From contig JBJXFI010000014.1 of the NCBI GenBank assembly GCA_046154695.1, positions 1 through 22,678 on the forward strand: a stretch of DNA of 22,678 nucleotides. Direction: 5' to 3'. This document shows positions 16,548 through 22,678 of the stretch, one piece after another. Source of the stretch: DALYLB01 sp046154695 (GTDB taxonomy: Bacteria > Acidobacteriota > Blastocatellia > RBC074). Position 1 is the stretch's first letter. Each line of letters starts with the position of its first letter. The notes under the pieces are model-generated. The model saw nothing but the letters and a program-made list of their open reading frames with translations, was not told the DNA's origin and ran no database searches. A program made the translations under genes and the position numbers.

Positions 16548-18284
16548 GTGATTGAGTCTGTGAATGAAGTTCTCTTCGTTTATGGCTCGCTGCGTCCGTC
16601 CCTGGCGAGCGGGGCGGCGGGGGTGTTGATCGAGCATCTGACGCCCGTGGGAACCGGAACCGTCCCGGGCAGGCTCTATGATCTCGGAGACTATACCGGC
16701 GCGATCCTCGATCCGAAAGCAGGGACGCTGATTCCCGGGGAGCTGGTGCGGTTTTCACCGGATGTTCTGCCCGCGCTCGATGAGTACGAGGGATTCCGCG
16801 AAGAGGCCCCCGAGGCCTGCCTCTTCGTTCGCCGCCGATGCCGGGTGCGGCAGGCGGACGGCGCGGTTGTCGAAAGCTGGATTTATGTTTATAACGGTGA
16901 TGTCACATCGGCGAGGTCGATCTTCACCGATGGATTTTCAGAGGACCCGCAACACTTATACGCAGGAGAACCGGAATTGACCATGGAAGCGCAGGCAATG
17001 GCCGAAGAGCCGCAGACCTCCCTGACCCCCTCCTTCGAAACCATCCGGCAGCTCGAGTCGAAATATCTGATGCCGACCTATGCGCGCAATCCCGTGATGT
17101 TCGTGCGGGGCAAGAGATCGACGCTGTACGGCGAGAACGGAAAGGCCTATCTGGATTTCATCTCGGGGATCGGTGTGAGCGTGCTCGGATACGATCATCC
17201 CCGGGTGCGGCGGGTGCTCAAGGAGCAGGGCAACCTGCTGCACACGTCGAATCTCTATTATCATCCCTATCAGGGGCAACTGGCGGAGCGCCTGGCGAAG
17301 GCGTCCGGGATGGAGCGCGTCTTTTTCGCCAACTCCGGCACAGAGTCGGTCGAGGGGGCGCTGAAGCTGGCGCGGGCGTGGCAGAAAAAGCATGGACGGC
17401 CGGAGAAGGTCGAGTTCGTCGCGCTGACCAATTCGTTTCATGGCCGGACAATGGGCGCGCTCTCGATCACGGCGCAGGAAAAATACAGGAAGCCGTTCGA
17501 GCCGCTGGTTCCCGGCGTTCATTTTCTCGATCCGAGCGCGTGCGAGGAGGATTTCGCGGCGGCGCGCGCCGCGATCAGCGAGCGAACCGCGGCCGTGATT
17601 ATCGAGACGATCCAGGGCGAGTCCGGGGTGCGACCGGTGAACGATCCGTTTCTGCGGGCCGTGCGCGAAGCCTGCGATCGGACCGATACGCTGCTGATCC
17701 TCGATGAGGTCCAGTCGGGACTCGGGCGGACCGGCCGGGTCTTCGCGTTCGAGAACACCTCGGTGCGCCCCGACGTTCTTTGCGTGGCCAAGCCTCTGGG
17801 GCTCGGCGTTCCGCTCGGCGCCTTCATCGTCGCGGAGAAGGCCGCCGACGGGCTGGAACCCGGCGACCACGGCTCGACCTTCGGCGGCGGCCCGCTGGCC
17901 TGCCGGCTCAGCCTGGAGTTTATGGAGATGCTTCAGGAAGGCGCGCTGATGGAGCGCGTCACCGAAGTCGGCGCCTATTTCCGAAAAGAGCTGGCCAAAA
18001 TTCAAACGCGGCATCCGGGGCTTCTCCGTGAGGTGCGGGGATTGGGTCTGATGATCGGCGCCGAACTGGCCTTTTCCGGCAAGAATGTCATTGCGAGAAT
18101 GCTCGACCGGGGCTTCCTGATGAATTGCACCCACGACACCGTGCTTCGCTTCCTGCCGCCCTACATTATTCGCAAGGCCGAAATCCGCGCCATGCTCGGT
18201 CACCTCGAAGAGATCATCGTCGCCGAGGCGAAGGAGCAAGGCTTGAGCACGGGAGTTCGGACTTTTGACAAGGAGCCCGCATAG
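16548..18284 (+). CDS. argD: GGCT-like domain fused to acetylornithine aminotransferase
   Basis: This is a single 578-residue frame with two domains. Residues 1 to about 125 are a gamma-glutamylcyclotransferase/AIG2-like fold: the ligand loop VYGSLR (11-16), the LDEYEGF motif with a likely catalytic Glu81, and the closing IYVYNGD strand. After a linker (about 126-165) comes a class III PLP aminotransferase of ArgD type: NSGTESVEGALKLAR, SFHGRTMGALSIT, LDEVQSGLGRTG, the PLP lysine Lys415 in AKPLGLGVPLGA, and HGSTFGGG. ArgD converts N-acetylglutamate semialdehyde to N-acetylornithine with glutamate as amino donor. The GTG at 16548 lacks a clear ribosome binding site but is coupled to argB. An internal ATG at 16983 (Met146) has AGGAG too far upstream (about 17 nt). 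No stop separates the domains. Confidence 0.9.
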   Translation: MIESVNEVLFVYGSLRPSLASGAAGVLIEHLTPVGTGTVPGRLYDLGDYTGAILDPKAGTLIPGELVRFSPDVLPALDEYEGFREEAPEACLFVRRRCRVRQADGAVVESWIYVYNGDVTSARSIFTDGFSEDPQHLYAGEPELTMEAQAMAEEPQTSLTPSFETIRQLESKYLMPTYARNPVMFVRGKRSTLYGENGKAYLDFISGIGVSVLGYDHPRVRRVLKEQGNLLHTSNLYYHPYQGQLAERLAKASGMERVFFANSGTESVEGALKLARAWQKKHGRPEKVEFVALTNSFHGRTMGALSITAQEKYRKPFEPLVPGVHFLDPSACEEDFAAARAAISERTAAVIIETIQGESGVRPVNDPFLRAVREACDRTDTLLILDEVQSGLGRTGRVFAFENTSVRPDVLCVAKPLGLGVPLGAFIVAEKAADGLEPGDHGSTFGGGPLACRLSLEFMEMLQEGALMERVTEVGAYFRKELAKIQTRHPGLLREVRGLGLMIGAELAFSGKNVIARMLDRGFLMNCTHDTVLRFLPPYIIRKAEIRAMLGHLEEIIVAEAKEQGLSTGVRTFDKEPA

Positions 18285-18293
18285 AGAAAAGAG

Positions 18294-18818
18294 ATGGAGA
18301 TTCGCAAAGCGCTGACAAGAGACGCGGTGCAGATTCACGAGCTGGTCAATCGGTACGCGAAACGGGAGCAGATGCTCCCGCGGACGCTGCTCTCGATCTA
18401 TGAGAACATCCGGGATTTTCATGTCGCGGTGGATGGCGACCGGATGCTGGGTTGTTCCGCGCTCCATTTCACGTGGGGGGATATGGCGGAGGTCCGTTCG
18501 CTGGCCGTCGATGAGGCGGCCGGGCGGCGGGGGATCGGCCGGGTGCTGGTCGAGGCCAATATCGCCGAAGCCCGGGAGCATGGACTCATACAGGTCTATG
18601 CGTTCACCTATGTCGTGGACTTCTTCTCGCGCTGCGGCTTCCGCGTCGTTCCCCACGAATCGATGCCGCGAAAGGTTTGGATGGATTGCGTCAACTGCCA
18701 CAAATTCAATTGCTGTGATGAGGTGGCCATGGTCCTCGATCTGGTCGAGGGGCGGCGGCCCGAGCCTTTCGATGTCAGTCAGGTCAGCATTCCCGTTGTC
18801 AAACTCGGCAAGCCGTAG
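18294..18818 (+). CDS. argA: ArgA-type N-acetylglutamate synthase (GNAT)
   Basis: This 174-residue GNAT protein probably acetylates glutamate with acetyl-CoA, the first step of arginine synthesis. The acetyl-CoA loop is RGIGRVL after the VRSLAVDEAAGRR strand (about 67-84). The C-terminal stretch PRKVWMDCVNCHKFNCCDEVAM is characteristic of the short single-domain N-acetylglutamate synthases and related acetyltransferases. It lacks the kinase-like domain of classical ArgA. Four cysteines in CVNCHKFNCC could bind a metal; this is inference. It starts 9 nt after argD, with GAGAAAAG just upstream. ArgJ further on can also supply acetylglutamate, so this enzyme would be anaplerotic. Confidence 0.8.
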   Translation: MEIRKALTRDAVQIHELVNRYAKREQMLPRTLLSIYENIRDFHVAVDGDRMLGCSALHFTWGDMAEVRSLAVDEAAGRRGIGRVLVEANIAEAREHGLIQVYAFTYVVDFFSRCGFRVVPHESMPRKVWMDCVNCHKFNCCDEVAMVLDLVEGRRPEPFDVSQVSIPVVKLGKP

Positions 18819-18843
18819 GGATTTTCCAGCGAACGACGATCTC

Positions 18844-19032
18844 GTTCGGAGGTCCGCCTTCAGCTCAATGGCATTAGGTCAAGGAAAAATGCAGGATAAC
18901 GGAACAGGCGGAATTAACGGAACAAACGAAACAAGGCCAGGAAGACTCCGTTTGTTCCGTTATTTCCGTCTGTTCCGTGCTCTCTTCTTTCGTTGAACTT
19001 AACGCCTTTGGCCTTCAGGCGGAACTCCAAAC
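18844..19032. repeat. composite nested palindrome (class-1 copy D enclosing class-2 hairpin)
   Basis: The outer arms GGAGGTCCGCCT (18848-18859) and AGGCGGAACTCC (19017-19028) match at 11 of 12 positions. Partial complementarity continues inward (18862-18885 against about 18991-19012). The centre is a hairpin of two 29-nt arms (18900-18928 and 18949-18977) with only two mismatches and a 20-nt loop. The right flank CTCCAAAC matches copies B and C. It lies between argA and argJ and begins 26 nt after argA. Confidence 0.8.
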
Positions 19033-19040
19033 CCATGGAA

Positions 19041-19110
19041 GTCCCAATAGTGGACAAAATGATTTCAAAAGCGGACAGTTCGGGCCAAAAGGACACAAGC
19101 GGAGGACGGC
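19041..19110. repeat. GGACA-rich short direct repeats
   Basis: GGAC(A) occurs at 19052, 19073, 19091 and 19104, with related contexts (TGGACAAAA, CGGACAGTT, AGGACACAA). The block is preceded by a short GTCC...GGAC inverted pair (19041-19055). Multiple short repeats are a feature of some insertion-sequence ends, such as IS21. No transposase is present, so this is at most a remnant. Confidence 0.3.
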
Positions 19111-19201
19111 ACCAGTTCGCGCGTCCGCTATTCTGCCGGAGATGGTGCTCGGGATCTTATTGATCTAAAAGTATTTATTGAGTAGGTGCGGCTACGGCCA
19201 A

Positions 19202-19293
19202 CATTACCGGTGCGCGATGAGCGCCCTGGCACACTAATTGGAAAGGAAGAGCGAGCGCCGAAACCCCTTTTTTTCCGGACCTGTCCGGTAATG
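19202..19293. repeat. inverted repeat just upstream of argJ
   Basis: CATTACCGG (19202-19210) and CCGGTAATG (19285-19293) are perfect 9-nt inverted arms around 74 nt. The right arm ends 27 nt before the argJ start codon. In the argJ leader RNA the pairing could affect translation. It could also mark the edges of an inserted segment. Confidence 0.45.
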
Positions 19294-19320
19294 GGAGCGT
19301 CGCCGGCTCGTTCCAGACAA

Positions 19321-20526
19321 ATGAAAAAAGTTTCTGATTATTCGATTGCCGGGCCGCGGGGTTTTTTTGCGGGGACGGCGGCCTGTGGATTGAAGAAGAA
19401 GGGGGAGGATCTGGCGGTGATCTTCTCTGAGCGGCCGGCGGTGGCGGCGGCGGTCTTCACGCAGAATCTGGTATCGGCGGCGCCTGTGCAGGTCTCTCGC
19501 GAGGCGATCCGGCACAGGACGCACCGGGCGATCGTCGTGAATTCCGGGTGCGCCAATGCGTGCACGGGCGAAGCGGGTTTGACGGACGCGCGCCGGACGG
19601 CGGAGATGGTCGCGGAGTATTTCAATTGCGACGATCACGAGGTGCTCGTCGCCTCGACGGGCGTCATCGGCGTCCGGCTGGATATGAGCAAGGTGGAGTC
19701 GGGCATACGGCAGGCGACGGCGGCGCTTTCCCGCGAGAACGGGGCAAGGGTCGCCGAAGCGATCATGACGACCGATACGCGGCCCAAACGCGCAGCGAAG
19801 ACGGTCAAACTCGGCGGCGCGAAGATCACCATCGCGGGCGTCGCCAAGGGCGCGGGGATGATCCATCCGAATATGGCCACCCTGCTGTCGTTCGTGACGA
19901 CCGACGCGGCGATCGCCAAACCGGCCCTCAACGCGGCGCTGAAGCGGGCCGTCAACCAGAGTTTCAATCGCGTCTCGGTCGATGGCGACACCTCGACCAA
20001 TGACACGCTCGCGATCCTGGCGAACGCCGCAGCCGGAAATCCGCCGATTCAGAAGGCGGCGGGAGAGGCGTTCGAAGCCTTTACCGAAGCCCTGGCCGAT
20101 GTCTGCCGCGATCTGGCCAGACAGGTCGCCCGCGACGGCGAGGGAGCGACCAGGCTCATCACGATTCGAGTCCGGCGCGCGCCGACGATGCGCGATGCCG
20201 AACGGATCGCCGAGACCATCGCCACCAGCCCGCTCGTCAAGACGGCGATCGCCGGCGCCGACGCCAACTGGGGGCGGATCCTCGCCGCCGCCGGACGCAG
20301 CGGCGCCCGGTTCGATCCGTCGCAGATCGAAATCCGCATCGGGAATCTTCTCGTCGCCCGTCGCGGCGTCGGCGTCCCCTTCAGCGAGGAGCGGGCCCGG
20401 GAAATTCTCAAACGAAGCGAGGTCTCGATTCTCGTCGATCTCCATCAGGGAGAGGGAGAGGTCACCGAATGGACCTGCGATATGACCGAAGGCTATATTC
20501 GCATCAACGCGGACTATCGCTCCTGA
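19321..20526 (+). CDS. argJ: ornithine acetyltransferase ArgJ
   Basis: This 401-residue protein is autocleaved into two chains. It transfers acetyl from N-acetylornithine to glutamate, releasing ornithine and closing the acetyl cycle. The cleavage site is Ala-Thr in GMIHPNMATLLSF; Thr187 becomes the nucleophile of the beta chain. GAKITIAGVAKGAGM precedes it, and the FNRVSVDGDTSTND loop and the C-terminus INADYRS match ArgJ. The ATG at 19321 is chosen by family start (MKKVSDYSIAGPRGF). It has no good ribosome binding site, and longer starts upstream do not look homologous. It lies 502 nt after argA, separated by repeats, and so may have its own promoter. Confidence 0.96.
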   Translation: MKKVSDYSIAGPRGFFAGTAACGLKKKGEDLAVIFSERPAVAAAVFTQNLVSAAPVQVSREAIRHRTHRAIVVNSGCANACTGEAGLTDARRTAEMVAEYFNCDDHEVLVASTGVIGVRLDMSKVESGIRQATAALSRENGARVAEAIMTTDTRPKRAAKTVKLGGAKITIAGVAKGAGMIHPNMATLLSFVTTDAAIAKPALNAALKRAVNQSFNRVSVDGDTSTNDTLAILANAAAGNPPIQKAAGEAFEAFTEALADVCRDLARQVARDGEGATRLITIRVRRAPTMRDAERIAETIATSPLVKTAIAGADANWGRILAAAGRSGARFDPSQIEIRIGNLLVARRGVGVPFSEERAREILKRSEVSILVDLHQGEGEVTEWTCDMTEGYIRINADYRS

Positions 20527-20555
20527 GATATTCCAAATAAATGCAACCGTTTCCG

Positions 20556-20605
20556 TGATTGCTTCGTATTCGCGAAGGATTGTCGCAAGACCAAGCAATC
20601 ATTTT
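20556..20605 (+). terminator. candidate terminator after argJ
   Basis: TGATTGCTT (20556-20564) and AAGCAATCA (20593-20601) pair perfectly around a 28-nt loop that can itself fold, and TTTT follows directly. It begins 29 nt after the argJ stop. The loop is long for an intrinsic terminator, and the right arm overlaps a candidate promoter. Confidence 0.45.
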
Positions 20606-20608
20606 AAT
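20580..20608 (+). promoter_or_regulatory. candidate promoter of the tolC-like gene
   Basis: TTGTCG (20580-20585) and TTTAAT (20603-20608) are 17 nt apart, giving a leader of about 130 nt. The inverted repeat TGATTGCTT/AAGCAATCA has its right arm between the two hexamers, so it could instead be an operator. A search by eye of the leader found no known riboswitch. Confidence 0.45.
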
Positions 20609-20745
20609 CCTAATCGATGCCGTCCGTCGCTGTTCGGCAGTCAACCGGCGAACCCGAGCAGGCGCCCGGCCGACCCTGAGTATCGAGGCCCGGCCGCCTG
20701 AAGATCGTTCGGAGCATTGAGAGTCGTCTTGGAGGGAGAAGAGCA

Positions 20746-22599
20746 ATGAGGATCCATGGAATGAAGGGAATGATGATCAGCAAAAAGATCGAGAACGAGA
20801 GAATCAAGCGGCCGGCACGCGTTTACGGCCTCCTTGCGGCGGTGGCGCTGTTCCTGACGATGGGCGCGGTCGCGCAGGCCCAGGACGAGCAGCCGATGGC
20901 GCGGCCGATTCCGTTGCGGACCGTCGGCCTCGAACCCGGCAAGGTGTCGCGATGGACGCTTCGCGAAGCGATTATCGCGGGGCTCGAAAACAACCCGGAC
21001 ATCGAACTCGAGCGCGCGAACGTCCGCCAGGCGCAGTTCGACGTGATCTCCGCGCAGGGCGCCTACGATCCGACCTCGACCCACGGGTTCAATTATTCGT
21101 CCACGAATCAGCCCAACACGCGGCCCTTCAGCGGAACCACGGACGCCGCGCTGACGAGCAAGAACCTCAACTTCAATTTCGGGCACGGCGGGTTGATCTA
21201 TCGCTCGGGTGGCAACTATCAGGTCAATTTCAACAACACGCGGCGCTCCCTCAACTTCGGACTCTTCTCGACGGAATATTCCCCGAGCCTGAGCGTGAAC
21301 ATCACGCAGCCGCTCTTCCGCAACTTCAGGACCGACTTCAACCGGAATCGGATCCAGATCAACAAGAAGCGGCTCGATCTCTCAGACGCTGTGTTCCGGC
21401 AGCGCGCGATCGACATCATTTCACGCATCCAGACGGCCTATTGGGATCTGGCGCTCGCCATCCAGAATGAAGAGATCGCCCGGGACGCGGTCAAACTCGC
21501 CGAGACGCAGCTCAACAACAACAAGCGGCAGGTCGAGGTCGGAACGCTCGCGCCGATCGATGTGGTGTCGGCCGCGACGCAGTTCGAGACGCGCCGCCAG
21601 CAGGTCTTCCAGGCGATGAACTCCGTGGCCCAGGCCGAGAACGCCATCAAGGCCCTGACCGTCAGCGGGCCGAACGACGACCTCTGGAACGCGCGCATCG
21701 AGCCGACCGAGAAGTTCGATGTCCAGCCGTTGACGATGCAGCTCACGGACGCGCTCAAGCTGGCGCTCGACAACCGGCCGGAGCTGAAGCAGTTCGCCAT
21801 CCAGAAGGACATCAACAACCTCGATATCGACCTGTTCAAGAATCAGGCGAAGCCGCAAATCGATCTGACCTTCGGGTACACCACCTTCGGCGTCGGCGGT
21901 ACGCCCGGCATTTCGACCGGCTCGGTCAACAATTGCTCGTCCAGGGGCCTGCTCGGGCCGCTGCCGACCGCTAACGGCAATGTTTGCGCCGAATATCTCT
22001 CGGCGGTGACCAATCCCAGCGGCCAGATCACCGGGTATCGCGTCAACACCGACCCACGGCTCTTCCCGTTTACCTCCTCGTCGATCAGCCTTGCCAATCC
22101 GGTGGCCGATAACTTCATCGGCGGATACGGACGCGGCGTGCGGAACCTGTTAACGAACGACTTCCGCCAGTGGTCGGTCGGGTTGAACGTCGCCGTGCCC
22201 TGGCGCAATCGGACCGCGAAGGCCAACCTGGGACGCGCCCGGGAAGAGACGAAGAAGATCGAGTTGCAGAACCGCCGCCAGATGCAGAACATCGAGGTCG
22301 AGGTCCGCAACGCCGTTCAGACCGTCGAGACGACCAAGATGCGAATCGACGCCTCGCGCGCCGCGCGTGTGTACGCCGAGAAGCAGCTCGAAGGGGAAGA
22401 GAAGAAGTTCGCCGCCGGTCTTTCGACGACCTTTCTCATCCTGACCCGGCAGAATGAGCTCTCGACCTCGCGCTTCGACGAGCTGCGCGCATTGGCCGAT
22501 TACAACAAGGCCGTCGCCGAGCTGCAGCGCGTCATCGCGACGACCCTCTCCAGCAACAGCATCGACATCAAGGCCGAAGCGCCGGTCTCGATCAAATAG
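20746..22599 (+). CDS. TolC-family outer-membrane efflux protein
   Basis: This 617-residue protein probably forms the trimeric outer-membrane channel of a tripartite efflux or type I secretion system. A signal peptide follows a basic lead (core VYGLLAAVALFLTMGAVAQA, about 27-46). The first OEP repeat begins at SRWTLREAIIAGLENNPDIEL (about 68-88), with long helices such as the AETQLNNNKRQVEVG segment. The second begins at LTDALKLALDNRPELKQF and ends in the coiled LRALADYNKAVAEL helix. Between the barrel strands of the second repeat is a long insert (about 380-475) with Cys397 and Cys414, longer than in E. coli TolC and probably surface exposed. The ATG has GGAGG and GGGAG 7-10 nt upstream. No pump or adaptor gene is in the window, so the substrate is unknown. 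Confidence 0.9.
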   Translation: MRIHGMKGMMISKKIENERIKRPARVYGLLAAVALFLTMGAVAQAQDEQPMARPIPLRTVGLEPGKVSRWTLREAIIAGLENNPDIELERANVRQAQFDVISAQGAYDPTSTHGFNYSSTNQPNTRPFSGTTDAALTSKNLNFNFGHGGLIYRSGGNYQVNFNNTRRSLNFGLFSTEYSPSLSVNITQPLFRNFRTDFNRNRIQINKKRLDLSDAVFRQRAIDIISRIQTAYWDLALAIQNEEIARDAVKLAETQLNNNKRQVEVGTLAPIDVVSAATQFETRRQQVFQAMNSVAQAENAIKALTVSGPNDDLWNARIEPTEKFDVQPLTMQLTDALKLALDNRPELKQFAIQKDINNLDIDLFKNQAKPQIDLTFGYTTFGVGGTPGISTGSVNNCSSRGLLGPLPTANGNVCAEYLSAVTNPSGQITGYRVNTDPRLFPFTSSSISLANPVADNFIGGYGRGVRNLLTNDFRQWSVGLNVAVPWRNRTAKANLGRAREETKKIELQNRRQMQNIEVEVRNAVQTVETTKMRIDASRAARVYAEKQLEGEEKKFAAGLSTTFLILTRQNELSTSRFDELRALADYNKAVAELQRVIATTLSSNSIDIKAEAPVSIK

Positions 22600-22626
22600 G
22601 GGCGCGCGACCAGGGAGCGGAAAAAA

Positions 22627-22678
22627 CCACAGGGGCCACGGGGAGCACGGGGAACAAGCATCATCTGTTCCCCGTGCT
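22627..22678. repeat. class-2 long hairpin, cut by the window end
   Basis: AGCACGGGGAACA (22644-22656) and TGTTCCCCGTGCT (22666-22678) pair perfectly around 9 nt. The left arm continues outward as CCACAGGGGCCACGGGG, made of CACGGGG-like quasi-repeats. The matching right-hand part would lie beyond the end of the window. It begins 27 nt after the tolC-like stop. Confidence 0.7.

Noticed and set aside
16983..18284. argD as a separate gene starting at the internal ATG
   Set aside because: The reading frame is continuous from 16548 with no stop, and AGGAG is about 17 nt from this ATG. Internal initiation remains possible but is not the best reading.
16956..18701. 581-codon open frame antisense to argD and argA
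   Set aside because: Same antisense composition and no domain; the plus-strand genes carry full catalytic motifs.
20609..20745. Riboswitch in the leader of the tolC-like gene
   Set aside because: Several short hairpins and a direct repeat GCCCGGCCG are present, but no core motif of a known riboswitch class could be matched by eye.

Overview
The window is GC-rich, densely coded bacterial chromosome. Several things point to Acidobacteriota or a close relative, though this is inference from gene content and not a phylogenetic result. They are a large secreted HExxHxxGxxH metalloprotease of the DUF5117/DUF5118/DUF4953 type, a small exported protein of a kind common in acidobacterial genomes (core 'VGNRQLPAGEYRIKF'), a TolC-like protein with a large extra loop, and many palindromic intergenic repeats. 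All identifiable genes are ordinary chromosomal genes. No prophage, CRISPR array, rRNA or tRNA was found.

Layout. Minus strand, 29-4770: a divergent MreB-like actin, a HIT-family protein, the metalloprotease and an orphan 75-residue gene with its own ribosome binding site and terminator. Plus strand, 5181-8621: aconitase (acnA) and the small exported protein. Minus strand, 14477 down to 8765: yceD (DUF177), rpmF, plsX, fabD, fabG, acpP and fabF, the classical ribosomal-protein L32/phospholipid/fatty-acid cluster. It is led by a near-consensus sigma-70 promoter (TTGACA-16-TATAAT). The 59-residue rpmF is identified here by direct translation. Plus strand, 14721-20526: an arginine cluster with argC, argB, a GGCT-like/ArgD fusion and an ArgA-type GNAT tightly coupled, then argJ about 500 nt further on. 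Together these take glutamate to ornithine, and ArgJ can recycle the acetyl group. Plus strand, 20746-22599: a TolC-family outer-membrane efflux protein.

The most unusual content lies between the genes. At least two kinds of palindromic DNA recur. One carries the arm GGAGTTCCGCC...GGCGGAACTCC (four copies, three of them enclosing extra sequence). The other consists of long hairpins whose arms are built from short quasi-repeats such as CACGGGGA or ACGGAACA (three clear copies, one possible). In the argA-argJ gap a class-2 hairpin sits inside a class-1 palindrome, forming a composite of about 190 nt. The window ends in the middle of another class-2 hairpin. These look like dispersed, possibly REP/RAYT-like or transcript-end elements. 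The other notable finding is the in-frame fusion of a gamma-glutamylcyclotransferase-like domain to acetylornithine aminotransferase inside the arginine operon.
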